Origin: Roseovarius litorisediminis
GTDB lineage: Bacteria; Pseudomonadota; Alphaproteobacteria; Rhodobacterales; Rhodobacteraceae
Length of the DNA: 64,000 nucleotides
Assembly: GCF_900172295.1 (NCBI RefSeq)
Contig: NZ_FWFL01000008.1
Span: 114,009 to 178,008, forward strand
Direction of reading: 5' to 3'
Shown: piece by piece, positions 8,372 through 17,426 of the stretch
Numbering within the stretch: position 1 is the first letter of the stretch
How the letters are laid out: each line of letters begins with the position of its first letter
Program-made: the position numbers and the translations under genes
The notes under the pieces: model-generated
What the model saw: only the letters and a program-made list of their open reading frames with translations
What the model was told of the DNA's origin: nothing
Database searches by the model: none

Positions 8372-9331
8372 ATGAGCTTCCGTCTGCAACCCCCCGCCCC
8401 TGCCCGCCCCAACCGTTGTCAGTTGTTTGGCCCCGGATCGAACACCAAATTGTTTGAAAAGATGGCGGCCAGTGCTGCGGACGTGATCAACATCGACCTT
8501 GAGGATTCAGTAGCCCCCACCGACAAGGACAGCGCCCGCTCCAATACGATTGAGGCGATCAATAGCGTCGATTGGGGAAACAAATACCTCAGTGTGCGGA
8601 TCAACGGGCTGGATACCGGATGGTGGTATCGCGACGTGGTGGACCTGCTGGAACAGGCCGGTGACCGGCTGGATCAAATCATGATTCCAAAAGTTGGTTG
8701 TGCCGGAGATATCTACGCTGTTGATGCGCTGGTAACAGCAATTGAACGCGCCAAGGGCCGCACCAAACCAATCAGTTTCGAGGTGATCATCGAATCTGCG
8801 GCGGGTATCGCCCATGTGGAAGAGATCGCAGCCGCCTCGCCGCGGTTGCAGGCGATGAGCCTTGGAGCCGCTGATTTTGCAGCCTCAATGGGGATGGCAA
8901 CCACCGGAATCGGCGGGACGCAGGAAAATTACTACATGCACCGTGAAGGCCAGAAATACTGGTCGGATCCGTGGCATTGGGCGCAGGCGGCTATTGTTGC
9001 GGCCTGCCGTACGCACGGATTGCTGCCGGTTGACGGCCCGTTTGGCGATTTCTCGGATGATGAAGGGTTCCGTGCTCAGGCGTTGCGCTCGGCCACGCTG
9101 GGTATGGTTGGCAAATGGGCCATTCACCCCAAGCAGATTGCATTGGCCAACGAGGTCTTCACGCCTTCGGACGAGGCGGTGAACGAAGCCCGTGAAATTC
9201 TGGCGGCGATGGAAGAAGCCAAAGCGCGTGGCGAAGGCGCAACAACCTATAAAGGTCGCCTTGTCGACATCGCCTCGATCAAACAGGCCGAAGTGATTGT
9301 GAAACAGGCCGAGATAATTGCAGGGCAATAA
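8372..9331 (+). CDS. mcl1: L-malyl-CoA / beta-methylmalyl-CoA lyase
   Basis: A 319-residue HpcH/HpaI-type lyase that reversibly splits L-malyl-CoA into acetyl-CoA + glyoxylate and beta-methylmalyl-CoA into propionyl-CoA + glyoxylate, the cleavage step of the ethylmalonyl-CoA pathway. The N-terminus MSFRLQPPAPARPNRCQLFG and the motifs VINIDLEDSV, FEVIIESAAGI (metal-binding Glu), SLGAADFAASMG (Asp) and KWAIHPKQ are what I know from the Rhodobacter sphaeroides enzyme, at matching length (318 there). It is monocistronic and divergent from the MFS gene. Confidence 0.93.
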   Translation: MSFRLQPPAPARPNRCQLFGPGSNTKLFEKMAASAADVINIDLEDSVAPTDKDSARSNTIEAINSVDWGNKYLSVRINGLDTGWWYRDVVDLLEQAGDRLDQIMIPKVGCAGDIYAVDALVTAIERAKGRTKPISFEVIIESAAGIAHVEEIAAASPRLQAMSLGAADFAASMGMATTGIGGTQENYYMHREGQKYWSDPWHWAQAAIVAACRTHGLLPVDGPFGDFSDDEGFRAQALRSATLGMVGKWAIHPKQIALANEVFTPSDEAVNEAREILAAMEEAKARGEGATTYKGRLVDIASIKQAEVIVKQAEIIAGQ

Positions 9332-9384
9332 GCCCGGCAAAATCGCGGCCCACCCGAGGGAACCGTCGCATTGGTCAAAATCAC

Positions 9385-9448
9385 CGAGGCGACGGCTAGG
9401 GGCCGTTGACGAGATAAGCCTGCGCGCGGCCTTCTGGCCGCGCTCCTT
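9385..9448. repeat. Intergenic repeat, copy B, with hairpin for the PhyH gene end
   Basis: This gap between convergent mcl1 and the PhyH gene repeats the layout seen at 951-1008: a small hairpin (ACGGC/GCCGT, 9392-9406), then TTGACGAGATAA, then a strong hairpin (GCGCGGCC/GGCCGCGC, 9424-9443) and CTCCTTAC. The second hairpin lies 8 bp past the PhyH stop and may terminate that gene, though no long T run follows. Confidence 0.45.
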
Positions 9449-9450
9449 AC

Positions 9451-10260
9451 TTAAAGACCAACCTGACGGGGCCAGACCTGCGGAAACCAGTCCCCGCGCA
9501 GCCGATCACCCGGTTGCATGCCGTGGCCCGGAAATGGCGGCGAGGTAGGTCCGGGGCGCGCGACATAGCGGGCATCATCCCCTACCAGCCGCAGGGAAAA
9601 CGCCCGGCGCCGCACGTTTGTTTCGTTGCCGCGGGCGCCGTGCAGGATGCCATAGTTAAAGGCCACCGCATCACCGGGTTCCATCGGCCATTCCAGAACT
9701 TTCATCCCATCCGCATCGGGGTCGGGCACAGGCATATAGGCCTTGGGGTCAGGATAGAAATTTTCCTCGCTCAGCCATCGGGTGGGCAGCACTGGTTTTT
9801 CCCAAAGGTGCGATCCTGCCACACAGCGCAGCGAGGCATCGGTTACCGGATCAACCGGGCACCAAAAGCTGATCGTCTGTTTGCCGTCGACGAAATAATA
9901 GGGAGCGTCCTGGTGCCATGGGGTGGGCTTTGACGTGCCCGGTTCTTTGACAAGCACATGATCGTGGAAAACCTGTGCAGTTTCAGATTGCATCAGTTCG
10001 GCCGCCACCTGAGCCGCAGGCGAGGTTTCGATCACCGAAAGGAACTCGGGGATGCGTTGCCAGTTACAGTAGTCATCAAAAAACCGGCCTGACTCGCCCT
10101 GATGGAGATTTTCGGCGGCATAAGGGCCGGGGTGGGCCATATTGCGCTCGATCCCGGCGCGCAGCGTGTCAATGTGATCGGCAAAAAGCCCTTTGATCAA
10201 AACAACGCCATCCTGCTGAAAGCGATCGATATCTGATTGTGTGATCAGAGGATGGGTCAT
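9451..10260 (-). CDS. Phytanoyl-CoA dioxygenase (PhyH) family protein
   Basis: A 269-residue Fe(II)/2-oxoglutarate oxygenase. The iron triad is H116 and D118 (PWHQDAPYY) plus H207 (ILHGARGN), and an arginine in the RRRAFSLR block (217-224) should bind 2-oxoglutarate. PhyH-family members hydroxylate fatty acyl-CoAs, ectoine and small amino acids and can act as N-demethylases. It lies 103 bp downstream of the FAD oxidoreductase on the same strand, in a cluster with an MttB-family methyltransferase, so a methylated-amine or betaine substrate is a reasonable guess. Confidence 0.85.
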   Translation of the reverse strand: MTHPLITQSDIDRFQQDGVVLIKGLFADHIDTLRAGIERNMAHPGPYAAENLHQGESGRFFDDYCNWQRIPEFLSVIETSPAAQVAAELMQSETAQVFHDHVLVKEPGTSKPTPWHQDAPYYFVDGKQTISFWCPVDPVTDASLRCVAGSHLWEKPVLPTRWLSEENFYPDPKAYMPVPDPDADGMKVLEWPMEPGDAVAFNYGILHGARGNETNVRRRAFSLRLVGDDARYVARPGPTSPPFPGHGMQPGDRLRGDWFPQVWPRQVGL

Positions 10261-10363
10261 TATGCGAACCTGTGATTTGGGCAGTCAGCGGGTCGGTATT
10301 GTCCGAACCTGCATTTCAGCCTCCAGATGGCATCTTGTTTCCGGCGCCGTCAAGCGTATGGCG

Positions 10364-11680
10364 TCACGCCTCGTGCCGGTTCGCCCATAGCTCCCACTGA
10401 AAACGGACGCGCACGCCCATATCCAGAAACGGACGCGGCGGCAGAAGATCTGGCTGCCCCAGCGACTGCATGTCGGCGATCAAGGGATTGTCGAGGCCCG
10501 TTGCCATATCGGCGGCAAGGATGCCGCTGAACGTGCCTTTGGTGACACCCACGGCATTCTGGCAGACGGCCGACCAGATATTTGGGGCGATCTGGCCAAA
10601 GGCAGGCGCGCCGTTGCGCGAGAGACAGACAAAACCGCTCCAGGTGTGTTCCATTTCCACCTCTGGCAGCATGGGGAAACGTTGATCGAATAGGCATTTA
10701 TGCTGGCGTTTCACGACGGCCTGTTCGGCAACGTTCACCCGTTGCGAAGGCCGATAGTTCAGCCCCTGACGGATCAGGATGCGGTGATCATCGGCATAAC
10801 GCATGGTAATACCTGCAAAGGCATTCACAGGGGTCAGGCCCCATGGCCTGGCCACACCATAAGTTGCGCGTTCCGCTTTGGTCAAAGGTCGTGACAGGCT
10901 GGCATGGGCGACAAGGTGCAGAAAACGACGAGGGTGAAAACCAAACTGTTCGGAAAACCCATTCGCCGCCATTATCATGCGCTGTGCGCGGACTGACCCA
11001 TGCGCTGTTTTCAAATGGGCGCCGTTTTTAAAATTTGCTTCGGTGACTGGTGAATTTTCATAGTAAGTGACGTTTTCCGGCAGGGAGTCGGCCAGACCGC
11101 GGGTCAACGCGGCGGGGTTCATCAGCACACAGCCAGGCGTATAGACGGCGGCGGTAAAGTGATCTGATCCAAGCTTTTCTCGCAGAGCCCCACCTTCGAC
11201 CCATTCATAGGGTTCGCCCAGGGCCTCCAGCTCTTTTGAAAAGGGCTGAAGCACATTTCTGGTGCCACGCGGTGACACGGCGGTATGGTATTTGCCCGCG
11301 CGCCGCCAGTCGCATTTGATGTCGTGTGTCCGGACGACTTCTTGCAGATGGTCCAGCGCCATACGCGCCAGTCGCATGAACCGGTGCGAACCATCCAACT
11401 CGTCCAGTGACGAGCCCACATTGTGCGGCAGGTCGATGCCAAAGCCCGAATTGCGGCCCGAAGCGTTTTCGCCAGCCTGTCCCGCCTCGATCAGAACGAT
11501 TTTCTGGTCCGGGCAGTTTTCGGCCAGCCTGCGGGCAGCAGCCAGACCGGCATAACCGCCCCCCAACACCAGCCAGTCGGCAGTGACTTCATCTTGCAAT
11601 GCAGCATGCGGGGTGCGGGCAGGGAGGATCGCAGACCAGCCGTTGGTTTTATCATCCCGTGGAAGGCGGTTGATCTTCAT
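10364..11680 (-). CDS. FAD-dependent amine/amino-acid oxidoreductase (DAO family)
   Basis: A 438-residue DAO-type flavoprotein. The dinucleotide-binding loop LGGGYAGLAAARRLAE lies at about 39-54, with the acidic end of the second strand in KIVLIEAGQAGENASGRNSG. The GRNSG segment is typical of the DadA/PuuB/gamma-glutamylputrescine-oxidase branch. The start at 11680 (MKINRLPRDD) is chosen; the longer frame runs through the divergent promoter region of TetR. It is probably the first gene of a leftward operon with the PhyH gene and a likely target of TetR. Confidence 0.85.
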   Translation of the reverse strand: MKINRLPRDDKTNGWSAILPARTPHAALQDEVTADWLVLGGGYAGLAAARRLAENCPDQKIVLIEAGQAGENASGRNSGFGIDLPHNVGSSLDELDGSHRFMRLARMALDHLQEVVRTHDIKCDWRRAGKYHTAVSPRGTRNVLQPFSKELEALGEPYEWVEGGALREKLGSDHFTAAVYTPGCVLMNPAALTRGLADSLPENVTYYENSPVTEANFKNGAHLKTAHGSVRAQRMIMAANGFSEQFGFHPRRFLHLVAHASLSRPLTKAERATYGVARPWGLTPVNAFAGITMRYADDHRILIRQGLNYRPSQRVNVAEQAVVKRQHKCLFDQRFPMLPEVEMEHTWSGFVCLSRNGAPAFGQIAPNIWSAVCQNAVGVTKGTFSGILAADMATGLDNPLIADMQSLGQPDLLPPRPFLDMGVRVRFQWELWANRHEA

Positions 11681-11785
11681 TGGATTATCCGCACAAGAAC
11701 CGCGCCCGAAGGCAAGGCACGTACGGCGGGATTTCTTCGGGCATGGCAGGGCCTTTTGGCAGACAAACATTGACCAGAAACATAC

Positions 11786-11798
11786 ATACATGTACTGA
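11786..11798. promoter_or_regulatory. TACATGTA palindrome in TetR/DAO divergent region
   Basis: The stretch CATACATACATGTACTG between the divergent DAO and tetR genes contains the palindrome TACATGTA with an extra ACATA repeat. TetR repressors usually bind an inverted repeat in such a region. Seen directly; operator role inferred. Confidence 0.3.
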
Positions 11799-11828
11799 TC
11801 CATGCAACCCTGTATGGAGAAACTTCTC

Positions 11829-12479
11829 ATGCGCCTTTATTCGGCTTCAGCCCAGACCGCCCGCCAACCCCGCCTGAGCGCAACAGACTGGATCAGCGCC
11901 GGGCTGGAAGCGTTGCTCGAAAGGGGTATTGATGCAGTTCAGGTCACGGTTCTGGCGCAGCGATTGAACGTAACGAGGGGTAGTTTCTACTGGCATTTCG
12001 ACAGCCGCGAGGCGCTGCTGACGGCGATGATCGCCGAATGGCGGGCGCGCAATACCGGTGTGATGGTCGAGGCCGTGGCAGAAACCGAAACACTGGAAGA
12101 TGGCATTCTGGCCCTGTTTTCCGTCTGGGTGGATCACCGCAGGTTTGATGCGAGACTGGATCAGGCAATCCGCGACTGGGCGCGCCATGACGACAGCTTG
12201 CGCTCGCAGGTCAAAGCTGAAGACAACGCGCGGGTCGCGGTGATATCAGAATTCTTTCAACGCCACGGATATGAGCAGCCCGAGGCCTTCATCCGTGCCC
12301 GAGTGATCTATTTTACGCAGATCAGTTATTACGCTCTGAACATCGAAGCAGACGAGGCGATGGCTGACAGGCTGGGCTATCTTGAGGCCTATTTTCGCAG
12401 TTTCACCGGGCGTGATATGGCCCCCGCTGTTGCCCGCGCCTACCGCGAAGCCAACCTTGGGGACAGGCACGATGACTGA
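11829..12479 (+). CDS. TetR/AcrR family transcriptional regulator
   Basis: A 216-residue TetR protein. The N-terminal helix-turn-helix spans about 30-60 (LAQRLNVTRGSFYWHFDSREALL), including the typical GSFYWHF recognition segment. The C-terminal ligand domain has no recognisable specificity. Start at 11829 is chosen because GGAG lies 9 nt upstream. It is divergent from the DAO/PhyH genes, and its last 8 bp overlap the MttB-family gene, so regulator and methyltransferase are co-transcribed. It probably senses a substrate of this cluster. Confidence 0.9.
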   Translation: MRLYSASAQTARQPRLSATDWISAGLEALLERGIDAVQVTVLAQRLNVTRGSFYWHFDSREALLTAMIAEWRARNTGVMVEAVAETETLEDGILALFSVWVDHRRFDARLDQAIRDWARHDDSLRSQVKAEDNARVAVISEFFQRHGYEQPEAFIRARVIYFTQISYYALNIEADEAMADRLGYLEAYFRSFTGRDMAPAVARAYREANLGDRHDD

Positions 12480-14013
12480 GCCGCGCACCACAGGAAGGCG
12501 CGGCCGGGCCGCCAAACGGCAAAGCGCGGCAGTCAAACATTTCGATGCGGCCTGGCGCCATTGGCGTAACCCTTACCCACCGATCGAGCAATTCAGCACG
12601 GATGAGATTGAGGCAATCCATGACGCCTCGATTACCGTGTTGCGCGATATTGGCATCAAAGTCCTGAGCAGTGAGGCGCGCGAGCTTTACCTGGGCGCGG
12701 GCATGCGACAAGCTGACGATCAGGTTATCCGGTTCGACCCCGATCTGCTGATGGATCTGATTACCAAGGCCCCGTCCATTGTCACCCTGCACAGCCGCGC
12801 ACCGGGCCGTGATGTGGTGGTTGGCGGGCGGAACGTGGGAATATCCACCTCAGCCGGGTCGCCCAATTGTTCAGATTTGGTGCGCGGGCGACGGCCCGGA
12901 AGGCAGGCGGACTTTGATGACTACTGCAAGGTGGCGCAGGCCTTTGATGTGATCCACCTGTTGGGCCCGGTGGTTGAGCCGCAGGATGTGGCGCCAAATC
13001 TGCGACACTTCGGGATGGCACGTTCCGTTCTGACGCTGACCGAAAAGGTACCATTTGTATACTTTCGCGGGCGGCAGGCAGTGGCGGACAGCCACGAAAT
13101 TCTGCGACTGGCGCATGGGTTGACACAGGACGAGCTGATCAGGACACCAGTCAGCTATTCGGTTGCCAACTCAAACTCTCCGTTGCAACTGGACGAATTG
13201 ATGTGCCGCGGCATCATCGATTCCGCGCGCGCCGGACAGATGATGATCCTGACACCGTTCACGCTGGCCGGGGCAATGGCACCAGTGACGCTGGCCGGGG
13301 CATTGGCGATGCAGAATGCCGAAGCGCTGGCGGGCCTGGCGCTTAGCCAGATCGTACGCGCCGGGGCGCCGGTGTGCTATGGCAGTTTCACCAGCAACGT
13401 TGACATGAAAACCGGCGCGCCAGCCTTTGGCACGCCTGAATATGTCAAGGCGGCCTTTGCTTCGGGGCAACTGGCACGGCGCTATGGGTTACCGCTCAGA
13501 TCATCTGCGCCAACGGCGTCGAATGCGCCGGACGCGCAGGCAGCATATGAAACGCAGATGTCGCTATGGGGCGCGCTAATGGGCGGTGCGAACATTGTGT
13601 TGCATGGCGCCGGATGGCTGGAGGGTGGGCTGACGGTTTCGGCCGAGAAATTTATCATCGACGTGGAAGTCTTGCAGATGTTTGCCGAACTGTTCAAACC
13701 GCTGGAAGTGAATGAAGCCACGTTGGGGTTGGACGCAATTGCCGATGTCGGCCATGGCGGACATTTTTTTGGGACGCAACACACGCTGGACCGGTTTGAA
13801 ACAGCGTTTTATTCGCCGCTATTGTCTGACTGGAGCAACTTTGAGAACTGGACCGAGCGGGGATCGGTAGACGCCACAACCCGGGCCGGCCGGATATTCC
13901 GCGAGACTGCAGATGCGCACGAACCGCCCCCGATGGAGGCGGCCCGGCTGGAGGCGATTGATGATTTCATCGCCCGCCGCACCCGGGAGGGGGGTGCGGA
14001 TATCGAGCGTTAG
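12472..14013 (+). CDS. MttB-family corrinoid-dependent methyltransferase, non-pyrrolysine
   Basis: A 513-residue protein of the trimethylamine methyltransferase (MttB/COG5598) superfamily. Recognisable parts are the TDEIEAIHDASITVLRDIGI opening near residue 43 and the glycine-rich central barrel (GGANIVLHGAGWLEGGLT). The frame has no internal TAG, so it lacks pyrrolysine and belongs with glycine-betaine-type methyltransferases (MtgB group) rather than true MttB. Start at 12472 has GGGGACAGG upstream and overlaps tetR. No corrinoid protein gene is next to it. Substrate likely a quaternary amine; inferred. Confidence 0.82.
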   Translation: MTEPRTTGRRGRAAKRQSAAVKHFDAAWRHWRNPYPPIEQFSTDEIEAIHDASITVLRDIGIKVLSSEARELYLGAGMRQADDQVIRFDPDLLMDLITKAPSIVTLHSRAPGRDVVVGGRNVGISTSAGSPNCSDLVRGRRPGRQADFDDYCKVAQAFDVIHLLGPVVEPQDVAPNLRHFGMARSVLTLTEKVPFVYFRGRQAVADSHEILRLAHGLTQDELIRTPVSYSVANSNSPLQLDELMCRGIIDSARAGQMMILTPFTLAGAMAPVTLAGALAMQNAEALAGLALSQIVRAGAPVCYGSFTSNVDMKTGAPAFGTPEYVKAAFASGQLARRYGLPLRSSAPTASNAPDAQAAYETQMSLWGALMGGANIVLHGAGWLEGGLTVSAEKFIIDVEVLQMFAELFKPLEVNEATLGLDAIADVGHGGHFFGTQHTLDRFETAFYSPLLSDWSNFENWTERGSVDATTRAGRIFRETADAHEPPPMEAARLEAIDDFIARRTREGGADIER

Positions 14014-15128
14014 CCCTTGATCACCATCTGCGGTGATATCACGTCGATCCCAAGGGCTTCACCCACCGCGTAATAGGTTAGTTGGCCAGCGTGCACGTTC
14101 AGACCGTTCAGAAGGTGCGGATCGTCGGCACAGGCCTGTTTCCAACCCTTGTCAGCCAGTGCCAGCATGAACGGCATGGTAGCGTTGCCAAGCGCGATGG
14201 TCGAGGTGCGCGCAACGGCGCCGGGCATGTTGGCGACACAATAATGCATGATGCCATCTACATCATAGATCGGATCGGCGTGGGTGGTGGCGTGGGATGT
14301 CTCAAAACACCCACCTTGGTCAATCGCCACATCCACCAGTACAGAACCCGGTTTCATGCTGGCAAAATGCTCGCGGCGCACCAGTTTGGGCGCTTCGGCA
14401 CCGGGGATCAGAACCGCACCGATTACCATGTCAGCCTGGGTCAGGTGCTCAGCCAACAGACCAGCAGAAGAATAGCCATTGCGGAATTGCCCGCCAAAAA
14501 CATCATCGAGATAGCGCAGGCGCGGCAACGACCGATCCAGCACAGTCACATCAGCGCCCATGCCGGCGGCAATCTTGGCCGCATGGGCACCAACGACACC
14601 TCCGCCCAAAACCAGCACTTTGGCCGGGCCAACACCGGGCACGCCCCCCATCAGAACACCGCGCCCGCCATTGGCCTTTTGCAGTGTCCAGGCGCCGACC
14701 TGCGGGGCCAGACGACCAGCAACTTCGGACATCGGCGCCAACAGGGGCAAGCCACCACGTTCATCGGTCACTGTTTCATAGGCAATCGCAGTACAGCCGC
14801 TTGCCAGCAGGTCCTTGGTCTGGGCGGGATCGGGTGCCAGGTGAAGGTAGGTAAAGAGCAACTGACCTTCGCGAAGCATCTTGCGCTCGCCCGCCTGAGG
14901 TTCTTTGACCTTCACGATCATGTCGGCGGTGGCAAAGATTTCTTCTGCGGTGCCGATGATCGCAGCGCCTGCGGCGACGTAATCAGCATCTTCAAAGCCC
15001 GCACCTTTGCCGGCACCCGACTGAATGATTACGTCATGGCCGTGGGCCACCGCCTCCATCGCGGCGTTCGGCGTCATGCCGACACGAAATTCCTGGGGTT
15101 TGATTTCTGTTGGGCATCCGATTTTCAT
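14010..15128 (-). CDS. ald: Alanine dehydrogenase
   Basis: A 372-residue enzyme that reversibly deaminates L-alanine to pyruvate with NAD. It opens MKIGCPTEIKPQEFRVGMTP, the family N-terminus, with substrate residues in this block, and the nucleotide-binding motif is VLGGGVVGAHAAKIAAGMGA (about 171-190). Length matches the family (about 371). Its 3' end overlaps the MttB stop by 4 bp on the opposite strand. It is divergent from an Lrp/AsnC regulator, the usual arrangement for alanine-induced ald. Confidence 0.95.
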   Translation of the reverse strand: MKIGCPTEIKPQEFRVGMTPNAAMEAVAHGHDVIIQSGAGKGAGFEDADYVAAGAAIIGTAEEIFATADMIVKVKEPQAGERKMLREGQLLFTYLHLAPDPAQTKDLLASGCTAIAYETVTDERGGLPLLAPMSEVAGRLAPQVGAWTLQKANGGRGVLMGGVPGVGPAKVLVLGGGVVGAHAAKIAAGMGADVTVLDRSLPRLRYLDDVFGGQFRNGYSSAGLLAEHLTQADMVIGAVLIPGAEAPKLVRREHFASMKPGSVLVDVAIDQGGCFETSHATTHADPIYDVDGIMHYCVANMPGAVARTSTIALGNATMPFMLALADKGWKQACADDPHLLNGLNVHAGQLTYYAVGEALGIDVISPQMVIKG

Positions 15129-15262
15129 TGAGACTCTCCTCCTGAGTTAAAGGAAGAGTGTCGCAACTCACACGCAATTGGCTTGAAATTTCACTCGCAC
15201 TCGGGAAGTTTTTGTGAATATTCTTCACCAAACACCTCTTTCCTTCGAAAGGTCTTGCGCAA
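15129..15262. promoter_or_regulatory. Divergent ald / Lrp-type regulator promoter region
   Basis: An AT-rich 134-bp divergent gap. Lrp-family proteins such as AldR bind this kind of region to switch ald on with alanine. Individual binding sites cannot be picked with confidence. A GGAG Shine-Dalgarno sequence precedes ald. Confidence 0.4.
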
Positions 15263-15721
15263 TTGTCCATTGATCCGATTGATCGCCGTCTTCTGGGCGT
15301 TTTGCAGAAACGCGGACGGATATCGAACGCCGATCTGGCAGACGAGGTCAACCTGTCGGCCAGCGCCTGCCATCGGCGGGTGCACCGATTGGAAGTAGAG
15401 GGATATATCAAGGGTTATGTGGCGCTGCTGGATGCGCGAAAGATGGGTGTGCCCGCGACGATTTTTGTCGAAATCACGTTGTCAACGCAAGCTGATGACG
15501 TGCTGGACGCGTTTGAAAAAGCGGTCGCCCGAATACCGGATGTTCTGGAATGTCATCTGACCGCGGGATCGGCAGATTACATCCTGAAAATCGTGGCCGA
15601 GGATACCGAGGATTTTGCCCGCATCCACCGGCAATACCTGACACGTCTGCCCGGCGTGGCCAAGATGCAATCCAGCTTTGCCTTGCGCACGGTGTTCAAG
15701 ACAACCGCCCTGCCCGTCTGA
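15263..15721 (+). CDS. Lrp/AsnC family transcriptional regulator (probable alanine-responsive)
   Basis: A 152-residue Lrp-type protein: N-terminal helix-turn-helix (about 16-40, ISNADLADEVNLSASACHRRV) followed by an RAM ligand domain ending in GVAKMQSSFALRTV. The start codon appears to be TTG at 15263; no ATG fits upstream of the conserved DPIDRRLLGVL and GAAAGG lies at a workable distance. Divergent from ald, which it probably activates in response to alanine. Confidence 0.87.
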   Translation: MSIDPIDRRLLGVLQKRGRISNADLADEVNLSASACHRRVHRLEVEGYIKGYVALLDARKMGVPATIFVEITLSTQADDVLDAFEKAVARIPDVLECHLTAGSADYILKIVAEDTEDFARIHRQYLTRLPGVAKMQSSFALRTVFKTTALPV

Positions 15722-15785
15722 GACATCGTGGCGCTTGCCAAGCGTCCAGCCGCAGCCCAGTCTGCAACAAAAAAGTGAGACCGAA

Positions 15786-17372
15786 ATGGCATGGGATTTC
15801 ATAATTGTTGGCGCAGGCAGTGCCGGCTGCGTGCTTGCGAACCGGCTAAGCCAGCAAGGACAGAAAGTACTGTTGCTTGAGGCTGGCGGGCGCGACAACT
15901 ACCATTGGGTACATATTCCAATGGGGTATCTTTACTGCATCGGTAACCCGCGTACCGACTGGTGCTTCAATACCGTTGAAGAGGCCGGGCTGAACGGACG
16001 GTCACTGCTTTATCCGCGTGGCAAGGTTCTGGGTGGGTGCAGTTCGATCAACGGTATGCTGTATTTGCGGGGGCAAGCGGCCGACTATGATGGCTGGCGG
16101 CAGATGGGCAATACCGGTTGGGCTTGGGACGATGTGCTGCCCTATTTCAAACGGTCCGAAGATTACGTCGACGGGGCGTCAGACCTGCATGGTGAAGGCG
16201 GTGAATGGCGGGTCGATAACCAGCGGCTGCACTGGGATATTCTGGACCACTGGCGTGATGCGGCAATCGCGGCGGGCCTGCCCGAGAGCTATGATTTCAA
16301 TACCGGCGATAATGAGGGTGTCGGTTATTTCAAAGTGAACCAGCGAAACGGCTGGCGGCTGAATACCGCAAAGGCGTTTCTGCGCGCAGGTAGCGGGCCA
16401 AACCTGAAAGTTGAGACGCGCGCCCATACCCGTTGCATTCTGCTAGAGGGGGGCCGCGCGGTTGGCGTGGAATATGAACAGCACGGCAAGGTTCATACCG
16501 CCCGCGCCGCTGGCGAGGTGATACTGAGCGCCGGTGCCATTGGCAGCCCGCAGATCCTGCAATTGTCGGGAATAGGACCCGGTCGGTTGTTACGCGAACA
16601 TGGGATTGTTGTGCAGCTTGAGGTACCCGGCATCGGTGGCAATTTGCAGGACCATCTGCAATTGCGCTGTGCCTGGCGGTTAACTGGCGCCATGACCCTG
16701 AACACCATGGCAAATTCACTGCGCGGCAAGATGGCCATCGCAATGGAATACCTGCTGAAGCGTAGCGGGCCGATGTCCATGGCGCCCAGCCAACTGGGGG
16801 CGTTTGCAAAATCCCGGCCTGGCCTGACCACACCTGATCTTGAATTCCATGTGCAACCTTTATCCCTTGAGGCATTCGGCGGCGGTTTGCACGATTTTCC
16901 CGGCATGACGGCCAGCGTTTGCAACCTACGGCCGGAAAGCCGCGGAAAGGTGGCAATCGCGTCGCGCAATCCGCATGACGCACCGGTGATTGCACCAAAC
17001 TACCTTTCCACCCATGGGGACCGTCAGGTGGCCGCCTCTGCAATCCGCCTGACCCGTCAGATCATGGCGCAAGCCCCCTTGCAACGGTATCACCCGGAAG
17101 AGATCAAACCGGGGCAGGACGCGCAAAGCGACGCTGAACTGGCCCTTGCGGCAGGCGATATTGGAACAACAATCTTTCATCCTGTGGGCACGGTCCATAT
17201 GGGTGCCGAAGATACCGCACCACTGGATCCGCGTCTGCGATTAAGGGGGGTTGGCGGGCTGCGGGTGGTGGATGCCAGCGTGATGCCGACCATCACAAGC
17301 GGCAATACCAATTCGCCGACGATCATGATTGCGGAAAAGGCCGCAGATATGATCCTTGAAGATGCGCGCTGA
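15786..17372 (+). CDS. GMC family oxidoreductase (choline-dehydrogenase-like)
   Basis: A 528-residue FAD alcohol dehydrogenase/oxidase. The N-terminal FAD loop is IIVGAGSAGCVLANRL (7-22). The GMC signature 1 is PRGKVLGGCSSINGMLYLRG and signature 2 is GAIGSPQILQLSGIG. The C-terminal catalytic block has FHPVGTVHMG and GNTNSPTIMIAEKAADMI. BetA-like enzymes act on choline, but other members oxidise sugars or alkanols, and no betB or betI is close by. Start at 15786 has GTGAG upstream. Transcribed alone after the Lrp gene. Confidence 0.9.
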   Translation: MAWDFIIVGAGSAGCVLANRLSQQGQKVLLLEAGGRDNYHWVHIPMGYLYCIGNPRTDWCFNTVEEAGLNGRSLLYPRGKVLGGCSSINGMLYLRGQAADYDGWRQMGNTGWAWDDVLPYFKRSEDYVDGASDLHGEGGEWRVDNQRLHWDILDHWRDAAIAAGLPESYDFNTGDNEGVGYFKVNQRNGWRLNTAKAFLRAGSGPNLKVETRAHTRCILLEGGRAVGVEYEQHGKVHTARAAGEVILSAGAIGSPQILQLSGIGPGRLLREHGIVVQLEVPGIGGNLQDHLQLRCAWRLTGAMTLNTMANSLRGKMAIAMEYLLKRSGPMSMAPSQLGAFAKSRPGLTTPDLEFHVQPLSLEAFGGGLHDFPGMTASVCNLRPESRGKVAIASRNPHDAPVIAPNYLSTHGDRQVAASAIRLTRQIMAQAPLQRYHPEEIKPGQDAQSDAELALAAGDIGTTIFHPVGTVHMGAEDTAPLDPRLRLRGVGGLRVVDASVMPTITSGNTNSPTIMIAEKAADMILEDAR

Positions 17373-17394
17373 ATCCTGATTTTTTGGGGACTGC

Positions 17395-17426
17395 AAAAAA
17401 CAAAGCCCCGGTGTTTCCACCGGGGC
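17395..17426 (-). terminator. Rho-independent terminator-like hairpin, minus-strand orientation
   Basis: Stem GCCCCGGTG/CACCGGGGC (17405-17426), loop TTTC, with TTTGTTTTTT following on the minus strand. It could also fold in the transcript of the GMC gene, which ends 32 bp earlier, but has no T run in that direction. Confidence 0.5.

Noticed and set aside
12472..14013. Pyrrolysine-containing trimethylamine methyltransferase
   Set aside because: No in-frame TAG in the gene and no pyl genes in the window; it belongs to the non-pyrrolysine branch of the family.
14082..15131. 349-residue plus-strand open frame opposite ald
   Set aside because: Antisense to alanine dehydrogenase with its full set of motifs; composition is that of a shadow frame.
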